A stretch of DNA of 64,000 nt from Diploscapter coronatus. Taxonomy: Eukaryota > Nematoda > Chromadorea > Rhabditida > Rhabditidae. Where the stretch lies: the NCBI GenBank assembly GCA_964036155.1, contig OZ038422.1, positions 22,529,201-22,593,200 on the forward strand. Reading direction: 5' to 3'. A program made the translations under genes and the position numbers. Shown one piece after another: positions 9,911-21,762 of the stretch. Position 1 is the first letter of the stretch; the number at the start of each line of letters is the position of its first letter. The notes under the pieces are model-generated. The model was not told the origin of the DNA. It saw only the letters and a program-made list of their open reading frames with translations, and did not search any database.

Positions 9911-11785
9911 TCTACTTCTACGTGTTAATAATTTTCTACTCTTTAGTAATGTTCTACCTCTTTTAGTCATTTTCTACTTTTTAGTAATTTTCATGAGTAT
10001 TTGTTTGTGTGCATTTCTAACGCTATAATTTCAAGGTGAATAAGAAAAAACTATGATGATCTGTTACCTCTATTATATAATTCTTAGTCACCCTTTTTAT
10101 TTTTTATTTTCATACGAATTATACAAATCGACTATGGAGATTTCAAACAAATTTTGATTTCAAAGAATAGCCAAAATTAGCATTAAATCGATTTTTGACA
10201 GTTTTTCACCCAAAATTCAACTTTTTATTTCGAAAATAAAAAAAAAGCTAAAACAATACGATTATGCCCGTATATAAGGGCTTCAAAATTATGTATAAAA
10301 TGCCGGGGTAAAAATGCATTTATGGGGTGTGTAAAAACTTGAAATTAGCATAACTCTACTCCCTGCATTTTTATGAAAAACAGATAGCACCACGAGAATC
10401 GGAGTGAAAAACTGTATAAGATATGTGAAAATCAGCCAAATCGGCAAACCCCTGTTCCGCATCACTTTGAATAATACTGACATTCACTCTTAAGAAAGTA
10501 AAGCATGCATGTCCAGCTTCACCTGTCGATACTCGTCTCGAAAATTAAATCAAACTGATCTGGCTCCTCTGAAGAGTGTGTAAGCAACTTTATTAATGAG
10601 CCATAGCTTTCGATTTATTTTCATTTCACACTTTTTGATAAAAATAAAGATTTATTATTTGTACAGTGTTCATTTGAAAAATGAAATATCAGATAAGAAG
10701 GATAATCGTCAGCATGCCACGAGAAGCTGTTCGTCCGTTTCGCAGGTATAGTAATTCAAACTAGAGTTACACTAAATATTGAATATGATTTTAGAAAAAT
10801 TTTTATAGGGTGCGTGTAGTTTCTGAACTATTTTCATGTGTCTTTAATAATCAAAAATGATATTTCTTTCAAAATTTAAACGAATCTAATATCGGGTCAA
10901 ATCTTCCAAATCTGATCATACATATTTTCTCTTGCCTTCCATTTTCTAACTAAAATATTTCATGCCGTAAAATCTGTAATAGATACCTTGGAGTTTTTAA
11001 TTTCCAACCTCTCAAAAGTAAAAAAAAGATTATATTAGAGAATTTACGGCATTCGTATTTTCACAGATTAAACTTAATCTTACATCAGCGTCGCCCCATA
11101 ATCCAATTGGACGTATCTAAAAATATTCATTATAAAAATACATGTGAGTTGTTATTAATTTCTGCATTTAATGGCATTTTATTTGTTTTTTCTTGATCTA
11201 AGTCAACTTCAAAATCTCTTTTATAAGTAGAGAAGTCGAGTAAATTTTAGGAAATAGGTGATAATGGTAATTCATCAAAATAACACTATTACAAACTCTC
11301 AACAAGACAAAATAACTTTTAGATTTTCGAAAATGATCCACTCGGTACAAATTAATTCATTTTTGTGCAGCGATATATTTTATAAAAGGTAAACATTAAA
11401 AGGGATTAACAATATGACTCACAAAGGCACAATCACCACGGCCAGCTGAAGGAATTTAGTAGAGAGCATCAGGAAATTGAAGAACTGATTTTCATAAACG
11501 CACTACTATAAAATATGGAGATTTGGTATTGCGATATTTGTGCATTTTTGAAAATCAAATTCTTCTTCCGTTGCGATTAACTAAATTTCTTACTTGGCTG
11601 CCTAAATATAATTAATAATTATCCACTAGTTGAAAATTCAATCGTTCATTATATCTTATTCTTTTTCTATGTATTCGAGGTCTGGATTTATGTAGTGAAC
11701 ATGAATTGTGCTGATGCGTGCGAATGTTCGAGATTCGTCGCGATCACCATACGAGAATCGAGGCCAAGCCTCAACATTCGCGACT
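9911..11785. other. Intergenic, AT-rich, no gene recognised
   Basis: About 1.9 kb between the Tc1-like element and the lectin 3' end. Short frames (for example 10289-10483, -) have no flanking splice logic or family match. Nothing else seen. Confidence 0.45.
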
Positions 11786-14700
11786 TCAGCACGAGCCATG
11801 CTCACTGTTCCAATCCAGATCTCTCAAAGAGTTGAGGGTACTCTTGCTGTAGATTTTTATTCAATTATCCAATTAAAACTATTTACAGAAAAACTTTTTT
11901 ACTTACCCATTTTCAGTATCCCAAAGAGGACAGTTGTATTCCACGCCATCGCTGTTTTCCACACTCGTTCCCTAAATTTTTATAGATAAAAGTACTGAGC
12001 GATAAAAAGTATGAAAACAAATATCCTTGAACTATATAATCATAGTAGGCAACCTGGAAATGTAGAACGATAGATCGTAGGAACATACGAAATAATATGG
12101 TAAAAGATGCTCTAGCCTATCCTCTCCTCTCCTAACCCTTTACTATTCTCGTATGTTTCTATCGTCCTACTTTTCAAAATTGCCTATAAGTAGAATGATA
12201 ACTCACAGTAGGATCATCTGCGATTTTACGTATATCAATCCAAGAGCCTAAACCGCCTTTCATAGTCACTGAAAAAGGAGAAAATCAATAGATGATTTTA
12301 AATATCCTGGTTAATTTTTGATAAAATTTAGTTAGTAAGAAATTTTGGCCAGTTTCGATATAATTTAGATGAGTTTTACGCTAAATTACATCTTTTAAAA
12401 ATAGTAGACTGAGTTTATTTCCGAAAAATTCGGGAAGGCTACAACAGGAAAGGTTCGCTTTACAAAGATGGTCATAGTTTTACTTAGGATAGATCATTTT
12501 CGGAGATCTAAAGAGTTTTGAGATCAGCATAATTTTGATGATCAGACTGATACCAAATTTAAACGCTAAAGTCAATGTTGGAAATTGATTTGGCCTCTCT
12601 AACCATTAGCTTCCTTTGTGAGTAGTACTAATGCCGCAAAATGAAAAAAAACGCAATTCAGAAATCGAATGTTCCAAATTAATTTATACATTAATAAATT
12701 CTCATGAAATTCCTTACCATAAGCACGCAACTCCATGCCCTGCTGTTGGCTGTAAAGCCTTGCTAGATGGCACATTGTTGGTTGGGTGCATAATCCCATG
12801 CAAGCCGCAACTGCTGCGTTCCAAGTGATAAAAGTAGTAAAATACTGTAAAATCCTTGCTATTCACAAAACGAAAATGATATTCAGCGATCACCTGATAG
12901 CATTTGCCGCTAACAAAATCCCAGCCAGTAGGACATTGTGCCTCTGAAATTGTTGAATTTAGATTTGAAAAACGTTTTTCGCTTGAAGAAGACGAAGACA
13001 TCTTTTCTTTATTCTTTAATCACAATGAGTTGTTATTGAGGAAGAGTAAGATCATGCTATTTTTGAAAAACGGTTTTGTCGTTTATTCATGTAAATTTTG
13101 TATTGATAATTAAGTTTGGCTAAAAAGAATTGATAACGCTTTCTTTGTAATTCACGCACTATTCCTACAAATTTGGTGTATGAATTTTAATCGAATTTAA
13201 TTAATGAATATGCTCTCGGAACATATACAGTAGTTTTTTCTAGAAAACAAAGTGATTCCTCCGAAAAAGATCCATGAAATTCATGGACTCGGGCAATATA
13301 TTTCCTCTTGAATTGATAATAAAATGGTTGGCTTGAAAAATTGTTAAGACTTACCACATTGAGCTAATGGAGCCGAATTTGCGAAACAAGGATCGGTTGT
13401 AGTAGCTAAAAGAAAATTTAATGTCAATTTTCAAGAAACTGATACGAGAATATTCTCATAGATAGTCTACCAAAATTCGGGCTCAAACTGAATCTAGAGA
13501 CATTAATTATTTATTCCCATTCAATTTGAAGTTGAACGATATCAAGCATGGTATTGTACCAAATGGTAACAACTCATATGGTTAAGTTGTCATTTGGTAA
13601 CATTTTAAGAGTTTCACGCTTAATTAGGTTAATTGGTGTAAACGCAGTGCAGTTTCTCTGTCGGAAAAATTTGGGAAGGCCGCTGCAGGAACGAATTGCC
13701 GCACAAAAATGGTCATAACTTTTGATAGTGTGGACCGTTTTTTAAAATCTAAAAAGCTTGAGATTATTTTAATCTCGGCCATCATTTTCATATCAAATTT
13801 ACCAAATCCAACCTATTTTGGAAAACCACTTGACCTCTCTATTTATAAATAACGATTTAGGCAATCTAATTTAGGTTCAATTTTTTTCATAGCTCATATG
13901 GAACCTCGTGTGAATTGAAAGGTCACACGAGGGGACTTTAGTACAGTCCCTGATGCGAAGATGGAAATCTCTCAGTAATGCTCATAAGCTTATAACCTCG
14001 CCGATTATATAATCTCGCCGCAAGCTAAAGATTTTTCAAATTTTTTTTCTTCAGTTTCACTAAATCCATCGGGTGGGAATAGATGATCAAAAAGCACGAA
14101 TATGGGAAATAATGAAGATAAAATGATAAGCGCCAGAGCGCAGGCGTTGAAAAACGACAGCCGGATAATTTCATGAATCGCCTTCGACAGGCTTGCCCGA
14201 AATTCACTTTTCTAGGACGGGGACGGAATAGATAAATTTGTAACAAGCCTGATTGCCTCGCTTTTGCATGGGGCAGTATTTGCACTCTCTTTGTTTAGGG
14301 TCCCTGTAAAGAAATAAGAAAACTGGATTTATTTTAACTTATTTCTTTATTTTAGAAGATCACATAATTCCTTACAAAATAGGGTCTGCTTGGTTTGGAA
14401 AGAGTGAATTCAGCTGAATCACATGGGGCTCTGTGAAGAGGAAAGAGTGAGAGATAATGAGGGAACGGTCTAATTTGTATGGACGCTAAATTAATAAAGT
14501 GGAGAAATGTTAGACAGATTGTTCATAATAAATCATCTTCTAAATTTGGTCTTGAAATTTAGAAATTGAAAAGTGAAATGAATTATTTCACGACAGTCCC
14601 CAAATGGTTTTACATAACCTATAATTTTCTATGCGAAACGAACCTAGATTTTTTACATTTTTACTTTACTTCAAATCCTCCCATTACTTCTAGTGTCATA

Positions 14701-15266
14701 AAACATTCCCAACAACGGTATCAGCCGGAAAAAATAACCCCTATCTTATCTTTCTGGACATTATGAAATGGAGCCCTCTTTTTCCTCCTTAGCTACTGCT
14801 TATTCTGATGCTAGCGATTTGGAAGACTGCTATTCAGGGAGAATCTGATCTAGACACAGCGATAATATCTGTGTTAGGGAATTGACAAAAAATCGTAGTT
14901 AAATCATTATTGAGTATGGTTTAAAAGACGAAGATAGATATTGACTTACATGAAGTAGTGGACGTGCTTGTAGACGTCGATGTGGACGTGCTCGTAGACG
15001 AAGATGTGGACGTGCTTGTAGACGAGGATGACGTGCTAGTTGACAGCGTGGAAATTAGAGTACTAAAATCCATGGCTGACGTTGTTTCCGTCGTCTCGGT
15101 AGAAAGCATTGTAGATGTGGAGGGAGGTAGTATTGTTGTAGCACCGTCTCCTAAAATGCTGACAAGATAAATGCCAATTGATCTAAAGATTACCTGGTGC
15201 TGTTCGAAAGCACGGGTCAACAACGGCGAACAGAACGTGGAACAGAAAGAAGATTATTCCTGCCAT
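11786..15266 (-). CDS. Secreted C-type lectin with Ser/Thr-rich mucin stalk
   Basis: Eight exons. Exon 1 is a signal peptide (MAGIIFFLFHVLFAVVDPCF). Exon 2 (about 15166-14951) is a Ser/Thr stalk dominated by STST repeats, probably O-glycosylated. Exon 3 at about 13400 gives TTTDPCFANSAPLAQC. The next starts EAQCPTGWDFVSGKCYQ, the classic opening of nematode C-type lectin-like domains. It continues with FITWNAAVAACMGLCTQP, GGLGSWIDIRKI, VEYNCPLWDTENG and a final DWNSEHGSC stop. Residue spacing fits one CTLD. The usual calcium/sugar motifs (EPN, WND) are not evident, so sugar binding is doubtful. Nematode genes of this type are often intestinal and infection-responsive. The 1.55-kb intron 13401-14950 contains repeats and one arm of a large inverted repeat. 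Confidence 0.82.
12046..12186. repeat. Foldback (MITE-like) element in a lectin intron
   Basis: Left end TAGGCAACCTGGAAATGTAG continues with AACGATAG...GAACATACGA. The right end read on the other strand is TAGGCAATTTTGAAAAGTAG followed by GACGATAGAAACATACGA. The imperfect terminal inverted repeat is about 40 bp. Related end motifs (GGCAAC.TGGAAA) occur near 2058, 38253 and 45090. Confidence 0.65.
12340..12602. repeat. Dispersed ~250-bp repeat, family 2, copy 1
   Basis: Shares an ordered series of words with 13610-13853 and 32480-32635: GGGAAGGC, ATGGTCATA..TTTT, GATCATTTT or GACCGTTTTT, ATACCAAATTTA, and an end reading TTGGCCTCTCTAA. Found three times in the window, so a dispersed repeat; no coding content. 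Confidence 0.6.
13610..13853. repeat. Dispersed ~250-bp repeat, family 2, copy 2
   Basis: Same word order as the copy at 12340-12602. Its right half is closest to the 32480-32635 copy (AACCTATTTTGGAAAACCAC then TTG.CCT). Lies in the large lectin intron. Confidence 0.65.
14164..14484. repeat. Left arm of a large inverted repeat (partner 18284-18604)
   Basis: About 320 bp that recurs in reverse orientation at 18284-18604 with only a few differences, mainly near the inner ends. The arm contains a possible 3' coding exon: on the minus strand here, after TTTCTTTACAG, it reads DPKQRECKYCPMQKRGNQAC then YKF and ends VPVLEK stop. The arm lies inside the large intron of the lectin gene. Confidence 0.9.
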
Positions 15267-18200
15267 TATGTTGAACGGAAGAAATTCGAAAGCGATAAAG
15301 TAAAACGCAAGATGACGAAGGGCAACGGAATTTGCCTGACGGTAAGAGATATCACCTGATGGCAGCTTTTATAGTAATAAGGGTAGTCATGATTAGAGAT
15401 GGACAGGCATCTAGAAATCGACGAATTAGTGTCAACACACAATTCATTCATGATGTATCGCCATTTACAACAGTCACTTTTCCTTCTAATTGATATTCTT
15501 TTAGGGCTGATTTCTCAGAGTCTCTTTTAGCAATGCTATTTCTGCAAATCTCATGCCAAAAAATCGAGTTCAACTTGGGTTCTAAGGGAGGGAAGGAGGC
15601 GGTGCTTTAAAGAGGCGGCGCAACGGCTGGCTGTCTATGGACCGGAATTGGACAACTATAGGAGAGGTGCTGGGCAGGGGAAGGAAAGGGTGATTTGGTA
15701 AGGAGAGATGCTCGAAAAGGAAAAGCGAAAACAGATAAACGAGGAAAAGGAGAAGTTAGATGAAGAAATTGCCAGTCAATATCAATCGGTTGGATATTTT
15801 ATCGTGGATGCAATGGATAACTGAGTACGCAATTACCTATGAGAATAACAGATTTGATATCCTCCATTATAACGGAGTTGAGAGTTGTCAGTGTCCTTTA
15901 CTCAAGGAGGCGGTGTGAGCGCATCGCGACGCAAGATGACGCGTTACGTTTTCACCGCGCCCCTTGGGCGAAGCAGTTCAAGAATCGGTTATTTGGAAAG
16001 TATGGTCAAATTTCTCTGGAATAAAACTATATCCTGTCTTTTCAGAAAGCTTCTGCTGCCATTTTGGATCTCAAATGACAAGATGACAATTTTCGAATCA
16101 AAGCGGGAAATGCAAGGGGGCGAAATTTGCGATGCCTATCTAGGTTTAACACATAGGAGTCAGAAAAATCTGTCATGATCTAGGCTTGGACATACAGACA
16201 AACTCGGCAAAAATACAAATTGCTCAAATAGGTATGAAAATTCGGAGTAAACTCGCACTCTGCTGCTGTAGTGGTCGAGAGTGCACTTGAAGTTGTACTA
16301 TCACCCATCGGTGCTGTGAGACAGAAAGTTAAATAAATAACTGTAAAATAGAGATTAGATTATCAGAAATGTGCATGATGAAGTTGAAAAATATTGCTCT
16401 TACAACACAACGAAATGTAATTCTAAGATCAAATGAACCTCACCTGAATCTCGTGTGAACTGGATTATTCACGCGAGGTTCACTTCACATGAGAGGGCAC
16501 TTTATAAGAGCCCTGGTTCTGAAATCGACTCAACTTTCGAACATCTCAATATGAAAATTTAGATAGAGCATGATGAAAGAAGCTTTGCCACGATGAGTAG
16601 CCAATGTGTTTGTCATTCACTTTTATGCGTGCATATCTCTCAACGCATAATATAAGCCTGTTTCAATCTTATTTTCTCTCTTCCTTCAGTTTGATTCCAA
16701 ATCTATCACTATTATCTTTCTTTTTATTCTGCTATTATCTTTCCTTTTTCTTATGAAGGCAAGGGGATAAGAAAGGATCGATTCTTGCCTTCGTAGATGG
16801 GTTACCAGCCCATAAAATTCGAAAGCGGAATTGCAGACAGGCCTTTCCGCAATGATGCAACGACAACTTGAAAATGTCGCAACGTCACAATATGAACATG
16901 TCGTAATTTTCATTTGAAAATGCTGTACCTTTTATATATAAAGCTGCTGCAATCAGCCATTTGGAGTTTTCGTCATTTCGCCATATGGCTTGTATAATCA
17001 GGAAAGGGGATCTTTTCTCCACACTATTTCGTAGGATGTGGTGAAGTGGCGTTGAATGCAATTACCATAAAATCTACAATATTTCCAACTTTATATAATG
17101 ATGCAACTTCACACATTAAACCTATTGATCCATATTAGGCAATATGCGGACCCACAGAGAAATTCTATTGTAAATCAATGTGAGCGAATGCGGATCTGCA
17201 TATTACCTTACACGAAACGACAATCCACAACTGCTGATCCTTGCCAATCCACTCAGATTGATGGTTTGAACACTGAGGCATATTCACTTTGCGACATTTC
17301 AAAGTTTCTGACAAAGATGCAATCTCCTGATTCGAAGAGAATATCAGCCTTTCTTCTCTCTTCAATCGTCTGTTTTGACTTGCGACTGTCCATGGACTAA
17401 TTTGATGAGAGATTTAGGGAAAACGATAATGACAGAAAGGTGATAAGAATTTGCAGGGAGAATTGAAAGAAGGAAGACGAAAGATGAAGAACGGAAGAGG
17501 TGCCTCCACTGTCAGAAAAGGCAGCCAAATAAAAAGAAATCCTGTCTAAAAGGGCGATGATTGATTTACAACCTCCCGTAAATATTCTTATAAGCATGAA
17601 AGGCATCTTTTCGTTATCTTTTGTCAAGGCTAGTTGAAATGGAATAGTGGGATATTGAAAATTTACTCTTCTCTTATTAAGATGGGCACAAAGCATAACA
17701 TAAATAAAAATGCCAGAATGCCAAAATTAGCATTCGAATATAGATTAGACATTTTGAGCCACTTTTCTTCGACCCATTTGGCCGGATTCCTAATTGATAA
17801 TCACGGAAAATTGTTTCTGTATGATATACTATGGATTTCTTCCTCAAATTTCGTAATTGGAAACTCTCCCCGAAACCCTCAAAAATCGCGATTTTTGGAT
17901 ATCGAAACTCCGGAATGTCGAAAATTAAGGACCCTTCAAAAATCTCCATATCAGACTCTGAAACTACGATATCGATTTGCCTACCACGTGTTTCAGTGTT
18001 TTCATAAATACCAGGCACAACCGAGCACAAACGACTTAAAAAAAATAGCCTCAGATTAGGAATTTGAAAAAAAAAAAATTCTAAGCTACGAAGAGAGGTG
18101 CAACAGTCCACCATGAATCGAAGTTGAATGATGAAATATGTTAATGAAATTGCACAAAAACTGATAAAGTTGAGCAGAATAAAATTCCAATGTTGTATCA

Positions 18201-18283
18201 TGTCGAAAAACAGTAAAAATGATTGATCGGATAAAATGGGAAGCGCCTACAGAAACTTTCTGAAAAGACGACCTAGTTTTATC
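15267..18283. other. Intergenic, inside the large inverted repeat
   Basis: Apart from the lone exon-like piece near 16200-16320 and foldback-like text at 16440-16520 (which recalls 13915-13965), no gene is recognised. The overlapping long frames at 17634-18059 (+) and 17677-18201 (-) are low-complexity, lack family signatures and contradict each other. Confidence 0.45.
16200..16320 (-). pseudogene. Possible lone exon of a Thr-rich secreted gene
   Basis: After a CTCACAG acceptor the minus strand reads PMGDSTTSSALSTTTAAEC then EFTPNFHTYLSNLYFCRVC. Ser/Thr run followed by cysteines resembles the stalk-to-domain junction of the C6-like and lectin genes elsewhere in the window. I could not find convincing partner exons, so it is either a decayed paralogue or an unresolved small gene. 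Low confidence. Confidence 0.25.
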
Positions 18284-18604
18284 CCATAGAAATTTGACCG
18301 TTTCCTCATTATCTCTCTTTCTCTTTCCTCTTCACAGAGCCCCATGTGATTCAGCTGAATTCACTCTTTCCAAACCAAGCAGACCCTATTTTGTAAGGAA
18401 TTATGTGATCTTCTAAAATAAAGAAATAAGTTAAAATAAATCCAGTTTTCTTATTTCTTTACAGGGACCCTAAACAAAGAGAGTGCAAATACTGCCCCAT
18501 GCAAAAGCGAGGCAATCAGGCTTGTTACAAATTTATCTATTCCGTCCCCGTCCTAGAAAAGTGAATTTCGGGCAAGCCTGTCGAAGGCGATTCATGAAAT
18601 TATC
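18284..18604. repeat. Right arm of the large inverted repeat
   Basis: Reverse copy of 14164-14484. The same exon-like sequence is found here on the plus strand after TTTCTTTACAG (18465-18567), open in the same frame with the same stop. Outside the arm, identity stops abruptly at 18604. Confidence 0.9.
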
Positions 18605-19097
18605 AACTAACTAGATAGACTGCGTTCGCGGCCACTCACTTGTCTGTCTAGAGATTGCTTCGCAGCCCGAATTATTCTATATTGAACTTTTAGAAGATTT
18701 TTTTTTCAAAAATTTATTATAAGAAAGAAGTTTTCTTTGTACCTCCTGTTTACAGTCAAGTCGTCCAAACTCCCAACTTTGATCCCCACGTAGCTCCGCC
18801 CACTTTAGGAGGAGGGGCCTAATTTTTTTCATTTTTTGTGATTAGGGTCCATGGGTGTATTCACCATATGGGTTTGATTCGGATCCGGGACACTTTTGCA
18901 ATTGTCCGGACCCCCTTTGCCAGTTGTTCCGTTTATTCGTGGAACGCCTCTTAAGCTTCTGTTATTTTCTTCGATATTAGTTGTGTATTTGTAAATTTGA
19001 TGTTTATTGGTTAGATTTTTCTCATTAAGTTTCTGATTATGGTTTTCAAATTATTCATTAGATGTGGAATTCAGTTTATTTATTCATATTAAAATCA
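18605..19097. other. Intergenic
   Basis: No coding signal. A loose palindrome (CTAGATAGAC...GTCTGTCTAG) spans about 18609-18653. Confidence 0.45.
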
Positions 19098-20429
19098 TTA
19101 GGCACTTATTGAAATACACAATGGGATATGAAGGATTTTATTGCATAGTTCTTCTATTTTCTCAGCCACTCCAAGTTCCTTTCGACGCTTCTGAAATTTA
19201 AATATTTACTACTAAATTATTAGTCGATTATAGTTCATTTTCAGATTTAGAATAAGTTCAAACTGACTGATAGTATTGACAAATAATTTAGACAGAATAG
19301 ATATTCAGTAATTTTTAAGATATAAAATGTTCAGTGCATAATATTGAATTACTATAAAAAAAAAAATCATGCCTAGAATTATTGAAAGTTTCGTTAGGTA
19401 GATTGCAAAAACGCGTTAATTTTCGTGCATCAAACTTATTGCTATTTATTTTCTTTCAATTTATCGATCTCTGACAAAGTATCGTAATTGTTTAGACCTC
19501 CTTTAAAATTCATCAGTTCTTTTGTCTATTTCTCTCATTTGCCTACATTCCCTACCATTAAAGCCTGGCGAGTTTACAGAAAGCTATTGTTTATGTGAAA
19601 CTGTTGTGTCATAAAAGATTTACCTCAAGAGCCTCGTTTACTCTTCTTACTTCTTCAAGCGCAGCTCTCCCATTCTTCGAACGTAGAAAACACGATTTCA
19701 TGAGCCCATAGAACTGAAATTTGAAGCTTCATATTTATGTAGATCTAAGGAGGACGATCGTCAGAAGCCACTTGCGACCTACTCCCTAGTTTTTTTCGTC
19801 TGGCGAAAGTTCTCCCTAGATCTGTATTTATGTCATCATTTATGTTTAAAAAATGAATATTCTGCCAAGCTATGATTTTAGCAGGAGTAAATCAATTCAC
19901 GTAAAAATAGTAAACTACTAATATAAAAATTGCAAACTACATACGATTTTCTGAGTTTCTGTTTCGCTATACATATTCATTTTTATGAAATCGTCCTGTA
20001 TCAAACCGAAAAGTTTGTCATAATACTGTTTCGTCTAAAGTTTTAGAAATATAAAAGAAATAGAGTATAGAAACTTTACTTCGTTCATCAAAGAAGGATA
20101 TAACTTAATGAAAAATTCGTCAAGATACATTTGATCTTTCTCAAGGATTGTTCTCATTAAATCTTTATGCTGGAATATAGTTTTATTATGTCCAAGAATT
20201 TCTTCCATCGAGTCGAGTCTTTGATCAACAGTTAAATTTTTATCATAAGTTAAACCTAAAACCTGAAACAAATATATGCTAATCGAATACGATAATATCA
20301 TGACAATTTTGACTATTTGTCAGTTAATAATGCATACTTTATTGACGATCGCTTTTTCACTTTCATTTAGGCTTCTGAGTTCTTTCTCAATCGTATCAAT
20401 TCTTTGAGCATTGTCTGCCAGAAAAGCCT
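19098..20429 (-). CDS. Secreted alpha-helical protein, SXP/RAL-2- or FAR-like family, member 1 (5' exon not found)
   Basis: Five exons read on the minus strand: AFLADNAQRIDTIEKELRSL then NESEKAIVNK; VLGLTYDKNLTVDQRLDSME...; TKQYYDKLFGLIQDDFIKMN...; FYGLMKSCFLRSKNG...; and KRRKELGVAEKIEELCNK... to a TAA at 19098. Exon borders and phases match the genes at 21763-22778 and 50600-51745, which shows common descent. All-helical, charged composition and the LTxxDK..I...Y/N...T...K pattern recall SXP/RAL-2 (DUF148) or FAR lipid-binding proteins, but I cannot decide between them. The signal-peptide exon upstream of 20429 was not located. Confidence 0.6.
19741..19823. repeat. Foldback repeat, family 1, copy 2 (in an intron of helical gene 1)
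   Basis: Starts AGATCTAAGGAGGACGATCG and ends CTCCCTAGATCT, giving inverted AGATCTA termini; interior matches the copy at 6333-6412. It lies in the intron between exons 3 and 4 (transcript order) of helical gene 1. Confidence 0.65.
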
Positions 20430-21762
20430 CTAAATTTTCAACTTTATATTGAGATTAATTTTCTTAAAATTCCAAAATTATAATTAAATCTTTAGCAACT
20501 TGTATATATAATTTCTATGGAATTAAAATAAAGTAATAGTTAATCTAATTTTGACCTCGATTAATTAATAATTGCTATTCATTATTGAATGAACTAGTTT
20601 TTATCCAAACCTAAGCAGAGATTAAGCCAGATCACTCTTGCTTACTTTTATAAGTGTCAAAACAGCCCTCAAAATCTTGTTGCGGACCCCCAAGTGTATC
20701 AACTTTCTATGGAAAAAAAGATTATATGCGGACCTCTTCCCCTATAATACTTCGTTCTGGTTGAAGATCTACTTAGATCTGTTTTTGTTTATCTGGAAAG
20801 GTAGGCACTACCTACGAAACTCGCGGGCATTTCATCACTTGAATCTGCCGAAGATAATAGAACAACAGAGAAATTCAGAAGAACTGATAATATTAGACGC
20901 ATTTTGAGTGTAATGGGGATCTTGGTTCGGAAAACTAGAACGTGTTTTGAGACATGTACTGGGTCTATTTATTACGTTTTCTTATCGTGACAGACTGATT
21001 TGACAGATAATAGTGACGACATTATGAATCAATTTTTGTTTAGAAATAAATATTCTGAACCAAATGTGATTTGTCGAAAATATCGCACTACTCCTATATA
21101 TTATTATAATAATTAAGATAATATGGATTTTACGCGATTTCGTGATCAGGCAAAATAGGGTGTAAGGTTAGGAGAAGGTAAAGTAGGGCTCACACTTTGC
21201 ACAATATTTCTCCAGTTCGCGTTCGCGACGTCATGAAGTCGAGAAAAATCAAAATTATCTAATTTTGGATTCTCTCTCTGACATGCTATTGAAGCCGAGC
21301 TAGGGGGTACTTCGTCAAACGAATATAAACTATGGAGGTAAGTCGAAAAATTGAATTTGTAGTTATGATACCATGTCACACTGATGACAATTTTAGCTAG
21401 CTACAGGTTAAGAAGAGAAATTAGTTAAGGAACTATACTCTGGGAGTAGATCATAAAAGCCCTCCGACGTTCGTCCTACCTAGGATTGGATTGAAGGCAG
21501 ATCATTTCAAAAAATTAGGCGGTTCTCTTCAGATTACTTGGATAAGATAAATTAAGCATGAATTGCACATTTAGAACTACACTAGTGTTGTATGTAATCG
21601 ATTTGGCGATATTTAGGGGCCATTTTATATTGTTGCAAAATTTAATGGCGAACACTTTCGTTTATTTATTCTGAGATATTCTTTGGATAAAATGCACTTT
21701 TTAGCAATTGTTTTCAAAAGAATAAAACATCAATCGTGGAATCAAATTTATTCAGTTTCAAA
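20430..21762. other. Intergenic / 5' region of helical gene 1
   Basis: May contain the missing first exon of the gene below it, but no signal-peptide exon is evident. The plus-strand frame 20638-20907 has no family signature. Confidence 0.4.

Noticed and set aside
14958..15170. Plus-strand Val/Asp repeat frame
   Set aside because: Mirror of the Ser/Thr stalk exon of the minus-strand lectin.
17634..18201. Overlapping 141- and 174-codon frames on both strands
   Set aside because: No signal, domain or splice context; opposite-strand frames cannot both be real and neither resembles a known family.
21146..21379. 77-codon minus-strand frame
   Set aside because: Mixed composition but no start context, no neighbouring exons and no recognisable motif.
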